DNA of 9,547 bases from Eubacteriales bacterium (GCA_029098205.1 JAQXNW010000150.1:1-9547), one strand, 5' to 3'. Shown: positions 1 through 7,244, counted from the first letter of the stretch. Program-made: numbers and translations. Notes: generated from the letters alone by a model not told the origin.

Positions 1-364
1 CGATGACCAGAAGCGCTGCAGCCGAATAGTTCGGTGTTTCCGGATGGAGAATCTTTTTCACAGACTCCGAAAGGGAAGTCACACCGGCATAGAGAACGAT
101 GACGGCGATGATGACCGCGCTCAGGTATTCGATTCGCCCGTATCCAAGAGGATGCTTCTTATCCGGCGCTTTGCCGGCGAACTTCGTTCCGACGATCGTG
201 ATCACGGAGGACAAAGCATCGCTCAGATTATTCACCGCGTCCATCAAAATTGCGATTGAATGGGAAAAAAGTCCGACTGCGGCCTTAAAGGCGGCCAAAA
301 GGATATTGGCAAGGATGCCGATCACACTGGTCCGGATGATTGTCTTTTCTCTGTTTTCCTGCAT
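1..364 (-). CDS. Cation diffusion facilitator (CDF) family metal transporter, N-terminal part
   Basis: This is the first 121 codons of a membrane transporter that continues past the left edge. CDF proteins export divalent metals (Zn, Mn, Fe, Co) in exchange for protons. The reading frame starts MQENREKTIIRTSVIGILAN. A first membrane segment lies at about residues 10-32. The TM2 signature follows: HSIAILMDAVNNLSDALSS, with candidate metal-site Asp/Asn residues in DAVNNLSD. The cytoplasmic loop carries the family pattern KKHPLGYGRIEYLSA, and a third membrane stretch follows. The ATG at 362-364 is preceded on the minus strand by GAAGGTGA at good spacing, which fixes the start. The metal specificity cannot be read with confidence. 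It lies downstream of the ohrR gene on the same strand, with a 112-bp gap, so it may be separately transcribed. Confidence 0.88.
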   Translation of the reverse strand, partial: MQENREKTIIRTSVIGILANILLAAFKAAVGLFSHSIAILMDAVNNLSDALSSVITIVGTKFAGKAPDKKHPLGYGRIEYLSAVIIAVIVLYAGVTSLSESVKKILHPETPNYSAAALLVI

Positions 365-476
365 GGAAAATTCACCTTCGATTCTATAGAATGGGAATTT
401 ACCCTGATTCTGTATAATACAAGGATCCGAAAATTCGGTTTTTCCAGAATTTCCAGATCCATTCTGTTACTTTTTA
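365..476 (-). promoter_or_regulatory. Leader region of the CDF gene with two small dyads
   Basis: This gap between the ohrR stop and the CDF start holds a perfect 12-bp palindrome, ATTCTATAGAAT (381-392), just upstream of the ribosome binding site. It also holds an 11-bp dyad, TGTATAATACA, near 410-420. On the minus strand the second dyad contains a TATTAT box that could act as a -10, but no good -35 stands in front of it. The dyads could be binding sites for a metal-responsive or other regulator, but I do not recognise a known box. A short CCGAA/TTCGG hairpin lies near 426-437 without a convincing T-run on the minus strand. Confidence 0.25.
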
Positions 477-926
477 TTACTTCTGATCCAGAAGCAGATA
501 TAAAATGCGGTAGAGTGTTTCTGCGTCTTCCCGGCTGAGGTGCACGCACTGTCCGATTTGAAGAGGGATGTCTTTGGCTTTCTTTTTTAAGCCGATCCCT
601 TTCTCTGTCAGAAAAACGGATACTCTCCGTTCGTCATCCGGGCTGCGGCGCCTTGTGACAAATCCTTCCTTCTCCATTTTTTTTAGGAGCGGCGTTACGG
701 TTCCGCTGTCCAGGTGGAGACGTCTGCAGATTTCGCCGACGGATACGCCGTCGGTTTCCCACAGCACCATGAATGTGATGTACTGCGTATAGGTAATGCC
801 GAGCGGACGGAGAAGCGGCGTGTACGCGTTTACGATTTTCCGGGCCGCAGCGTAAAGAGGGAAACAAAGCTGATTGTCCAGCTTCAGCGCTTCATCCGGA
901 TCATAGCCCTTCGCTCCGGATTCCAT
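477..926 (-). CDS. ohrR: OhrR-like MarR-family peroxide-sensing repressor
   Basis: This 149-residue winged-helix regulator of the MarR family matches the OhrR subgroup. OhrR proteins repress peroxide-defence genes and release DNA when a reactive Cys is oxidised by organic hydroperoxides. The N-terminal motif LDNQLCFPLYAAARK puts the sensing Cys at residue 21. Tyr35 and Tyr46 (in ITYTQY) match the pair that contacts the sensing Cys in the family. The recognition helix and following turn (LDSGTVTPLLKKMEKEGF, about 72-89) and the wing (RRRSPDDERRVSVFLTEKG, about 92-110) are canonical. A second Cys at 127 sits where two-Cys OhrR proteins such as that of Xanthomonas carry the partner Cys. The ATG (924-926) overlaps the peroxidase stop as TGATG, so it is translated from the same mRNA and probably autoregulated through the palindrome at 1528-1553. 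Confidence 0.88.
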   Translation of the reverse strand: MESGAKGYDPDEALKLDNQLCFPLYAAARKIVNAYTPLLRPLGITYTQYITFMVLWETDGVSVGEICRRLHLDSGTVTPLLKKMEKEGFVTRRRSPDDERRVSVFLTEKGIGLKKKAKDIPLQIGQCVHLSREDAETLYRILYLLLDQK

Positions 927-1471
927 CAGATCAGCTCCGCTGCCGCGTTTTTCACATCCTTCATGTTCGCGGTCGGCTCAAAGCGGCGGACAACGTTTCC
1001 GTTCCGGTCGATCAGGAATTTCGTGAAATTCCATTTGATCTCCGCGTTGTTTTTATAGTCCGGGTCGATTTTCTTCAGCATCGCGCTCATCATCAGCGCC
1101 TTCGGACCTTTGCCGAAGCCTTCGAAGGTCTTCTGGGATTTCAGATATTTGTAGAGACCGAGCGCGTTCTCTCCGTTCACATCGCTTTTCTTCATCTGAT
1201 CAAACTTCGTGTTGTATTTCAATGTGCAGAATTCATGCACTTCCTCATCGGTTCCCGGTGTCTGCCCCGCGAACTGGTTGCACGGGATATCCAGAATCTC
1301 AAGGCCTTTGTCATGAAGCTCTTCATAGATCTCCTCAAGATCCTTATACTGCGGGGTAAATCCGCATCCTGTCGCGGTGTTTACGACCAGAACGACTTTC
1401 CCTTCGAATTCTTTCATCGAAAGCTCGGAGCCATCTCTTTTCGTTACAGAATAATCATAAAAGCTGCTCAT
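926..1471 (-). CDS. Glutathione-peroxidase-family thiol peroxidase (Cys type)
   Basis: This 181-residue cytosolic peroxidase reduces hydrogen peroxide and organic hydroperoxides. Bacterial Cys-type members usually take electrons from thioredoxin rather than glutathione. The peroxidatic motif NTATGCGFTPQY places the active Cys at residue 36; its codon is TGC, so it is not selenocysteine. The catalytic tetrad is complete with Gln70 (CNQFAGQTPG), Trp147 and Asn148 (KWNFTKFLIDRNG). Cys82 in FCTLKYNTKF is a candidate resolving Cys, as in thioredoxin-dependent members. Length is normal for the family, with a slightly longer lysine-rich loop at about 118-145. The ATG at 1469-1471 has AAAGGAG at ideal spacing. 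It is the first gene of an operon with ohrR. Confidence 0.93.
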   Translation of the reverse strand: MSSFYDYSVTKRDGSELSMKEFEGKVVLVVNTATGCGFTPQYKDLEEIYEELHDKGLEILDIPCNQFAGQTPGTDEEVHEFCTLKYNTKFDQMKKSDVNGENALGLYKYLKSQKTFEGFGKGPKALMMSAMLKKIDPDYKNNAEIKWNFTKFLIDRNGNVVRRFEPTANMKDVKNAAAELI

Positions 1472-1527
1472 AATATTTCTCCTTTCAGTGTACAGGATGT
1501 ATAAATCAAAGTCATTTATATTTTTAA

Positions 1528-1562
1528 CAATTATATTTTATTAAATATAATTGGATAGTCAA
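1528..1562 (-). promoter_or_regulatory. Promoter of the peroxidase-ohrR operon with overlapping palindromic operator
   Basis: On the minus strand a -35 box TTGACT (1557-1562) and a -10 box TAAAAT (1535-1540) are 16 bp apart and about 65 bp upstream of the peroxidase start. A perfect inverted repeat covers the -10 and the spacer: arms CAATTATATTT (1528-1538) and AAATATAATTG (1543-1553) with a TATT centre. The CAATT...AATTG ends resemble the Bacillus OhrR operator, which is built from TACAATT-AAATTGTA. A protein bound here would block RNA polymerase, so this is the probable site of OhrR autorepression. A weaker dyad ATAAAT/ATTTAT lies at 1501-1519 in the leader. The promoter and palindrome are seen directly; the OhrR assignment is inference. 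Confidence 0.75.
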
Positions 1563-1733
1563 GAGTTTTAACTGCTTTTTTACGATTGGATTCTGTGATT
1601 TTATGAACAGAAGCGCGAATCTGTCCCGGAAGTGCAGGATCGGCAGGGAGCGGATTTCTGAGGAATCATGAACAGAAACAAAAGTGATAGAAGTAAGGGC
1701 GAAAGGATGATAGAATAAAAAATAATCTGCACC
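1563..1733. other. Intergenic gap, no gene seen
   Basis: This is about 170 bp between the operon promoter and the start of the decayed gene downstream. Several stop codons occur in all plus-strand frames, and I find no remnant of the first membrane helix expected for the decayed gene. No convincing promoter, terminator or RNA fold stands out. The N-terminus of that gene was probably removed by a deletion ending near 1735. Confidence 0.3.
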
Positions 1734-2396
1734 TTGAAGATGGCGATCGGAAATGTTTTCGGAGGCAGGAGCGCGGATAAAAATCCGGATCCTGACCGTC
1801 TGTACCGGCGCATCCTGATTGCCGCGATTTGGATCGCTGCGATTCCGGTTCTTGGGAAATACATTATTATCGGTGTTTCCGGGGTCGTTATCCTGTCCGT
1901 CAATATTTATTATCTGGTCTGGGCTGCGCTCGCAGCATGCCTCGTTATCTTTGTCTTTCCGCTCTTTCTTCTCGGAACCGTTACGCCAAGCCTCGCGAAA
2001 TATTCTGTGGGAAGTAGCGTTCTTTATTTCATCCGCGGACGGAGCGGAAAGAAAATCGCCGCTGCAGGAATCGTACTCTTTGTGGTCTGCTCTTTGTTCG
2101 GGCATTCCGATCGATTCGCGTTCTGGGAAGACGATCTGGCTTTTGAAGGTGAGTCCGTTTATAACTATCTGCAGGTGAAGGAGGAGCCAGACCGGACGAT
2201 TTTTTCCACGAACGTTCTTTTCGGCGTGCAGTCTGTGAAAATGAAATCAAAGGATCTTACAGGGATGTATTCCGCGCAGTCATACATTCGCTCCTCGGAT
2301 GAGAGATTCATTATTAGGAACCGGAATTTTCCGGATTATTATACAAGGGGCATGAGGGGAAGCTATGGAAGCTATGCATATCATTTCGATGCATAA
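1734..2396 (+). pseudogene. Remnant of a membrane protein fused to a spermidine-synthase-like domain
   Basis: The open frame encodes 220 residues but looks like a decayed gene. Residues about 4-91 resemble the membrane half of fused transporter/spermidine-synthase proteins: AIGNVFGGRSADKNPDPDRL, then hydrophobic helices at about 26-42, 46-60 and 62-82 ending PLFLLGTVTPSLAKY. After about residue 92 (near nt 2010) the text jumps to a final helix (about 108-122) and then to ESVYNYLQVKEEPDRTIFSTN. The latter resembles the start of the aminopropyltransferase-like domain. The first helix, several middle helices and the whole nucleotide-binding and catalytic part are missing. The only upstream start is a TTG at 1734 with no ribosome binding site. 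The last 35 or so residues match nothing and run into the next gene by 32 bp. The family call is from memory of motifs and is moderate. Confidence 0.6.
2314..2342 (+). promoter_or_regulatory. Possible promoter of the MacB-like operon with internal dyad
   Basis: A weak -35 TTAGGA (2314-2319) and a -10 TATTAT (2337-2342) are exactly 17 bp apart, just ahead of the ATPase ribosome binding site. Between them lies the inverted repeat CCGGAATTTTCCGG (2321-2334, 6-bp arms). Its position between the two boxes would suit a repressor or a MerR-type regulator. The -35 is poor and the leader would be short (about 16 nt), so this is tentative. Confidence 0.33.
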
Positions 2397-3060
2397 TATC
2401 GTGAAAAAATATTATGTCGGAAAACCGAATGAACTGGAGATCCTCCATGGAATCGATCTGGAAGTCGAAGAAGGGGAATTTCTTTCTATTATCGGGCCTT
2501 CCGGAGCGGGAAAATCGACACTTATGAATTTGATCGGCGTTCTGGACCGCCCCACATCGGGAACATATACGCTGGGTGATATCTCCGTTGAAAAGTGCAA
2601 GGATCAAGAGCTTTCGGCGATCCGGAACCGGAAGATCGGATTCGTATTCCAGAATTTTAATCTTCTTCCCAGGGTCTCCGCACTGGATAATGTCAGTCTT
2701 CCGATGATGTACGCAGGAGTCGGAAGGAAAGAGCGAAGCCGGCGTGCGGCGGAGCTTCTTGAGAAAGTCGGAATGGGCGAACGGGCATCGCACCAGCCGA
2801 ACGAGCTTTCAGGCGGCCAGCAGCAGAGAGTCGCGATTGCGCGTGCGATTGCGAACGATCCGGATATCATTCTCGCGGATGAGCCGACTGGCGCGCTGGA
2901 CAGCCGCACCGGACAGGCTGTCATGGATCTTTTTCAGAGACTCCATGAAGAGGATGGGAAGACCATCATTCTGATTACGCACAATCCGGATCTTGCGGCG
3001 CAGACCGGCCGGATTCTTACGATTGAGGACGGCAGAATCGTGAAGGAGGAAACCCGATGA
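2365..3060 (+). CDS. MacB/LolD-type ABC transporter ATP-binding protein
   Basis: This 231-residue nucleotide-binding subunit powers the permease encoded immediately downstream. Walker A is GPSGAGKST (44-52), the Q-loop Gln is at 96 (FVFQNFNLLP), the signature LSGGQQQR is at 148-155, Walker B ILADEP is at 169-174 followed by TGALDS, and the switch His is 206 (ITHNPDLA). The VFQNFNLLP and LNNxxLP-like pattern is typical of the MacB/LolD branch, which drives export or extraction rather than import. The start at 2365 is chosen because GAGGGG stands 6 nt upstream; ATGs at 2374 and 2389 have worse spacing. The stop overlaps the permease start as ATGA. The substrate cannot be deduced; peptides, antibiotics or lipoproteins are known for the family. 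Confidence 0.92.
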   Translation: MEAMHIISMHNIVKKYYVGKPNELEILHGIDLEVEEGEFLSIIGPSGAGKSTLMNLIGVLDRPTSGTYTLGDISVEKCKDQELSAIRNRKIGFVFQNFNLLPRVSALDNVSLPMMYAGVGRKERSRRAAELLEKVGMGERASHQPNELSGGQQQRVAIARAIANDPDIILADEPTGALDSRTGQAVMDLFQRLHEEDGKTIILITHNPDLAAQTGRILTIEDGRIVKEETR

Positions 3061-4385
3061 AGCTTCGTGATAATATACAGAGCGCGTGGATCAGCCTCCG
3101 CGGAAACAAAATGCGTACTTTCCTTACGATGCTCGGAATCATCATTGGAATTGCCGCGGTCATCGGGATTATGACTCTGGGGAACAGCCTCCGGAAATCC
3201 ATTATGGGCGATATGACCGATTTGGGCGCGCATAATATTACGATTGCCGTCCAGCAGAGGACGGAAGACGCGGATTCGGAAGCAGCAACGTCAAAGTCTT
3301 CACAGGATGAGGATCAGCAGAATACGCAGGCGTTCATGCAGATGATGGCCGGGACTTCGTCGATCGATAAAAACGCTTTGATTTCCGACGCGATGCTGAA
3401 GGATTTCCGGGATAAATACAAGTCGGAGATTTCCAGTGTAGGCATTTCGGAAACCGGAGGAAGCACTTCAATTATCCGGGATGGAAAGCGGGCGAACGTC
3501 ACAGTTACGGGAATCCGTGGAAAGTATATGGAAATTCAGTCTGTGAAAATGTCAGCCGGAGAGACTTTGTCCCGGAAGGATGAGAGTGAAAAGCGGGCGG
3601 AGGCAGTTGTATCCGATCAGCTCGCGGAGAAACTGTTTGGAAGCAGCAAGAAGGCGGTTGGGCAGTCCGTTTCGTTTGAGTATAACGGAAAAACATGGAC
3701 GCTCAATGTTAAGGGTGTATACTGCTATGAGATGCAGGGAGGAGACGACTCCGGGCAGTCTGCGGCAGCTGTCAGTACGGAGCTTTACATCCCGGATTCC
3801 CTCTGCAAGGATATTTACGGACTTCCGGCCGGATATTCGTCTGTGACCATCCGAACAAAGGATTCCGTAAACAGTAAGACGTTCCTCAAGAAGGCCGTAA
3901 ATTATCTCAATAAAAAATACTATGACACGAATGAGGATTTCGAAATTTCCGGCTTCAGCATGGAATCGCTGATCGAAACGATGAATCGGATGATTCATAT
4001 GATTGAGCTGGTTCTTGCCGGAATCGCGGGAATATCCCTTCTCGTCGGCGGAATCGGTGTCATGAATATCATGCTTGTTTCCGTGACCGAGCGGACGCGG
4101 GAGATCGGAATCCGGAAGGCGCTGGGCGCGACAAACCGGAGCATCCGGATGCAGTTCATCGTCGAAAGCTTGATCGTATGCCTGATCGGGGGAATTTTCG
4201 GGATTCTTCTTGGATTCGCGCTCGGCGCGGTCGGGACGCATATCGCGAAAATCCCGGCGTCCGTATCTCTGACCAGCATTGTGATCGCTGTGGGATTCTC
4301 TTTCGCGATCGGGATTTTCTTCGGGCTTTATCCGGCGAACCGCGCCGCGAAAATGGAGCCGCTGGACGCTCTCAGGTACGAATAA
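3057..4385 (+). CDS. MacB-like FtsX-domain ABC transporter permease
   Basis: This 442-residue permease has the MacB plan. It has one N-terminal membrane helix (about 21-41, after RGNKMRTFLTMLGIIIGIAA), a large extracytoplasmic domain (about 45-310) and an FtsX domain with three helices (about 312-343, 366-390, 404-426). The diagnostic segment VGGIGVMNIMLVSVTERTRE and the C-terminal NRAAKMEPLDALRYE are intact. The extracytoplasmic part starts with a Ser/Glu/Asp/Gln-rich low-complexity stretch (about residues 65-90), probably a flexible linker. AAGGAGG (3043-3049) precedes the ATG, which overlaps the ATPase stop, so the two are made together as a 2+2 exporter. No membrane-fusion protein gene is adjacent on either side within the window. 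Likely function is efflux of an antimicrobial peptide, macrolide or similar compound; the substrate is unknown. Confidence 0.92.
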   Translation: MKLRDNIQSAWISLRGNKMRTFLTMLGIIIGIAAVIGIMTLGNSLRKSIMGDMTDLGAHNITIAVQQRTEDADSEAATSKSSQDEDQQNTQAFMQMMAGTSSIDKNALISDAMLKDFRDKYKSEISSVGISETGGSTSIIRDGKRANVTVTGIRGKYMEIQSVKMSAGETLSRKDESEKRAEAVVSDQLAEKLFGSSKKAVGQSVSFEYNGKTWTLNVKGVYCYEMQGGDDSGQSAAAVSTELYIPDSLCKDIYGLPAGYSSVTIRTKDSVNSKTFLKKAVNYLNKKYYDTNEDFEISGFSMESLIETMNRMIHMIELVLAGIAGISLLVGGIGVMNIMLVSVTERTREIGIRKALGATNRSIRMQFIVESLIVCLIGGIFGILLGFALGAVGTHIAKIPASVSLTSIVIAVGFSFAIGIFFGLYPANRAAKMEPLDALRYE

Positions 4386-4395
4386 AAGAAAAACA

Positions 4396-4432
4396 GCGGG
4401 CGCTTCGGGATTTGAAAATCCGGAGCGTCCGC
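4396..4432. terminator. Long hairpin terminator between convergent operons
   Basis: A near-perfect hairpin has arms GCGGGCGCTTCGGGATTT and AAATCCGGAGCGTCCGC around a GA loop, with one G-T wobble, one mismatch and one bulge. It starts 10 bp after the MacB permease stop and lies 37 bp from the stop of the convergent gene. Read on the minus strand it is followed by TGTTTTTCTTTTA, an excellent intrinsic terminator tail. On the plus strand the tail TTCCTGTCTGT is weaker, so plus termination may be less complete. Confidence 0.85.
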
Positions 4433-4469
4433 TTCCTGTCTGTATTGATTCTGCAGTAATCTCACACCG

Positions 4470-6422
4470 CTAGTGCTTCAGCGCCTGCTCCATCGGGATC
4501 TTCCGGATTCGAATCGATTCGATGAGCGTAATCGCAAAGAACAGCGCGATGCTGATGATGACGATCGAAACTTTGATGCTGAAGGAGATCGTGCAGCCCA
4601 GCCACCCGTTCATTTCGTACCGGATCATAAGAACCCATACTTCCTTTAGAAGGGCGCAGCCAAGCGGGATCGCGATAATTTCCGAGAGAACGACGACAAG
4701 GAAAATCGGAAGAAGATAAAGCCGTGTAATCTCGGAATTGGTATACCCGAGAATCTTTGTCAGAGAAATCGGTTTGTTGTTTTTCTCAATAATCAGCTTT
4801 GTAAGCAGATACATCATGACCGCGTAGACAAAGAACGACCCCCATGTCAGAATATCCATGAACTGCCCCATGGAATGCTGAAGCTGCCTGGAAATAGTTG
4901 ACAAAGTTTCTTCGTTAATATCCGTTGAAATGTAATTTTTGCTTATATCCTTGATCCCGCTGTTGGAGAAATATCCGGAGAACGGTGTATAGGATGCATA
5001 CGGCGTAAGATCCGTGACTCCATTGGAGAGGAACCAGGTCGAGGCTTCCGAAAGCGCTTCGGCGTTTCCTTCCACGTTCTTCATAGGATCGGCTTCCACA
5101 CCGAGAAGCTTCAGGCAGGCGTTTTTCTCCATGAAAACAGCGAGCCCGCCGTTATATTTGTAGATCTTCGTGATTTTCAGCCGGTATTTCCTGTTCCTGT
5201 ATTTTTCCTTCAGATGAAGGATGTCGCCCTTCTTAAGGTTGTATTTTTCAGCGTAGGCGCTGGAAACGGCGACATCGTTTTTCCCAAGCGTCATATGAAT
5301 GTACTTGCTGTCCGGCTCGATTCCGTATATGGATACTTCTTCTTCCCGAATGTTCTCATTCAGAAGCTCCTCCGCATAGAAAGGCTCCGCGTCCTTTGTC
5401 TTTGTCTGGACATTTTTTATGAAATCCAGCGTGGATGTGATATTTCCGGCCTGCACGGAGGGAGGCGCTTTCAGAAGCGTGACGTGCTTCGCGATCATTT
5501 CTTTCTGCACATCCGTTTCATATTGATCCAGCGCTTTCGGGAACATCATGCCGAAAACCGCAAGAAAATCCGCCAGGAAAATCCCTATGAAAAGCAGGAT
5601 GAAGCCGGCGCGGTTCTGCCGGATGATCCGGATCGAATAACGAATCGGAAGCGGAATTCCGTGGTGGAGCCGCATCGCCTTCTTCTGCGCTTTTTCTCCG
5701 ATTTCGCCGCGGAGAAAATCCTGGATCGGATGCCGGAGCTTCCGGGAAAGAAGCAGGGTGCAGACCAGGAACATCAGAACCAGAGGGATGACGGTCGTCA
5801 GCAGCAGCGCCTTCGCGTTCCAGACCGTATGGTAGGTCGGGAGACTGTAGCTGTTGTAGTACATCTTTACGTAGATGTTTTTCAGTACCGTGTATCCGAG
5901 CGCGTTTCCGACGAGCGCGGCAGCCAGGATGACCCGCATCGGGATCGCGGAGTAATGAAGAATCAGTTCCTTTTTCGTATACCCGAGAGAGCGGAGCGTG
6001 CCGATTTCGGCGGATTCCTGTTCGAGATTGTCCGACGTCATGATGCCGACCAGGAAAGCGAGAATCAGGATCAGGATATAGATGAATACCTGCGTGCCCA
6101 TCGTGTCGCTTTCGAAATCCTCTCCGGTAAAACGGATAGGCTGGTTTTCATACTGCGGAATGAATTCCGAAAGGGATGGCGCTTCCTGGTAAACGAGGCT
6201 GCAGAGCTTCTGGCTTCTGGACGCGGCCTTCGAATCCGTCCTGGGGGCTTTGTCGTACAGCCAGGAATAGCGGTAATGCACAGCCTTTTCTTCATAGCGG
6301 CTTTCCCAGGTGGATTCCGTTACGACCGCCGTTCCGAAATCCAGCGCGTCAAACATGGAATCCGTATTGTTCTTAAACAGCGAGCTGTAATCGGACAAAG
6401 CGACAAAGCCGACTACGGTCAA
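4470..6422 (-). CDS. FtsX-family ABC permease, N-terminally truncated (probable pseudogene)
   Basis: This 650-codon frame encodes the back part of a large two-FtsX-domain permease. The first FtsX domain has helices at about 109-129, 160-180 and 205-225, with the motif QESAEIGTLRSLGYTKKE. A second unit starts with a helix at about 272-294, carries an extracellular domain and ends with helices at about 524-544, 573-592 and 615-634 and the tail RKIPMEQALKH. The usual N-terminal helix and first extracellular domain are missing. The homologous frame continues upstream without a start to about 6470 (HISIGDTLHGENGDLTVVGF), inside the ATPase gene. The only nearby start is a TTG at 6420-6422 with GGAG too close to it. 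The second half reads as intact, so the loss looks recent. If translated, the product would probably not form a working transporter. Confidence 0.8.
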   Translation of the reverse strand: MTVVGFVALSDYSSLFKNNTDSMFDALDFGTAVVTESTWESRYEEKAVHYRYSWLYDKAPRTDSKAASRSQKLCSLVYQEAPSLSEFIPQYENQPIRFTGEDFESDTMGTQVFIYILILILAFLVGIMTSDNLEQESAEIGTLRSLGYTKKELILHYSAIPMRVILAAALVGNALGYTVLKNIYVKMYYNSYSLPTYHTVWNAKALLLTTVIPLVLMFLVCTLLLSRKLRHPIQDFLRGEIGEKAQKKAMRLHHGIPLPIRYSIRIIRQNRAGFILLFIGIFLADFLAVFGMMFPKALDQYETDVQKEMIAKHVTLLKAPPSVQAGNITSTLDFIKNVQTKTKDAEPFYAEELLNENIREEEVSIYGIEPDSKYIHMTLGKNDVAVSSAYAEKYNLKKGDILHLKEKYRNRKYRLKITKIYKYNGGLAVFMEKNACLKLLGVEADPMKNVEGNAEALSEASTWFLSNGVTDLTPYASYTPFSGYFSNSGIKDISKNYISTDINEETLSTISRQLQHSMGQFMDILTWGSFFVYAVMMYLLTKLIIEKNNKPISLTKILGYTNSEITRLYLLPIFLVVVLSEIIAIPLGCALLKEVWVLMIRYEMNGWLGCTISFSIKVSIVIISIALFFAITLIESIRIRKIPMEQALKH

Positions 6423-6432
6423 ATCTCCGTTT

Positions 6433-7089
6433 TCACCGTGCAGTGTGTCTCCGATGGAGATATGATTGAATGTGATCCGCCATTTTCTGGATCGCTTCGT
6501 TATGGGTAACCATGACGACGGTGCTTCCGTATTTCTGGTTCACTCGTTCAATCAGTGCAAGCACCTCCTTGGAATTTCGATAATCCAGCGCTCCGGTCGG
6601 TTCGTCGCACAAAAGCACATCCGGATTTTTTATGACGGCGCGGCCGATGGAGCACCGCTGCTGCTGTCCGCCGGAAAGCTGGTGCGGAAGCTTGTCCTGG
6701 TGTTCTGCTAAGCCGAGCGTTTCGATCAATTCGTCAATATCCAGGGGATCGGGAGAAAGCCAGGCGCCGGTTTCCATGTTTTCCCGCACGGTCAGATTCG
6801 GGATCAGATTGTACTGCTGGAAGATGTAGCCGATGTGATCTCTTCGGTATTTTGTGAGATCCTTCTCTTTCATTCCCTCCAGGATATGATCGCCGATCTG
6901 TATCTGGCCGGACGTCGCGGCGTCGATTCCGCCGATGATGTTGAGCAAAGTGGACTTTCCAGATCCGGATGGTCCGAGAAGCACACAGAGATCGCCTTTT
7001 TTTATGGAGAGATCGATTCCTCTCAAAGCTTCGGTTCTCGATTCTTTCTCTCCGTAAACCTTTGTCACATGTGTAAGCGTTAGAAACAT
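6433..7089 (-). CDS. ABC transporter ATP-binding protein, C-terminally altered by deletion
   Basis: This is an ATPase of the exporter type that pairs with large FtsX permeases. Walker A is GPSGSGKST (39-47), the signature LSGGQQQRCS starts at 138, Walker B VLLCDEP is at 158-164 with TGALDYRNS, and the switch His is 196 (VTHNEAI). The ATG at 7087-7089 has AAAGGAG 6 nt upstream. After MADHI (residues 203-207) the family normally continues with a strand such as VIRIRDG. Here it reads QSYLHRRHTAR and stops. The DNA from about 6470 on encodes, in another frame, permease sequence (NHISIGDTL). A deletion has therefore fused the two genes out of frame. The nucleotide-binding core is complete, but its partner is truncated. 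Confidence 0.85.
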   Translation of the reverse strand: MFLTLTHVTKVYGEKESRTEALRGIDLSIKKGDLCVLLGPSGSGKSTLLNIIGGIDAATSGQIQIGDHILEGMKEKDLTKYRRDHIGYIFQQYNLIPNLTVRENMETGAWLSPDPLDIDELIETLGLAEHQDKLPHQLSGGQQQRCSIGRAVIKNPDVLLCDEPTGALDYRNSKEVLALIERVNQKYGSTVVMVTHNEAIQKMADHIQSYLHRRHTAR

Positions 7090-7123
7090 AAGCTCTCCTT
7101 TTTATGATTAAAGGTCTCTAACT

Positions 7124-7152
7124 AAAATAACATAAGGCATACGGTTTTTCAA
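7124..7152 (-). promoter_or_regulatory. Promoter of the truncated ABC exporter operon
   Basis: On the minus strand TTGAAA (7147-7152, five of six matches to the -35 consensus) and TATTTT (7124-7129) are separated by exactly 17 bp, about 35 bp upstream of the ATPase start and its AAAGGAG. No operator-like dyad overlaps it. Confidence 0.55.
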
Positions 7153-7244
7153 GATGATCTCGGAATCAGCGTTGATTTCGTAAAGTTCTGTATGAATATA
7201 CCGCGTGAAAACTGCAGGAATATAAAAATATATTTTGATTATTC

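Noticed and set aside
1355..1375. Selenocysteine at the peroxidase active site
   Set aside because: The active-site codon is TGC and no in-frame TGA is present, so this is the ordinary Cys form.
1524..2105. Minus-strand open frame of 193 codons
   Set aside because: It runs through the peroxidase promoter, is composed of charged low-information sequence and lies opposite the decayed membrane gene, whose hydrophobic pattern is the real signal.
5214..6509. Long plus-strand open frame of 431 codons opposite the permease
   Set aside because: It is antisense to a clear FtsX permease, is rich in Arg, Asp and Gln as expected for a shadow frame, and shows no domain.
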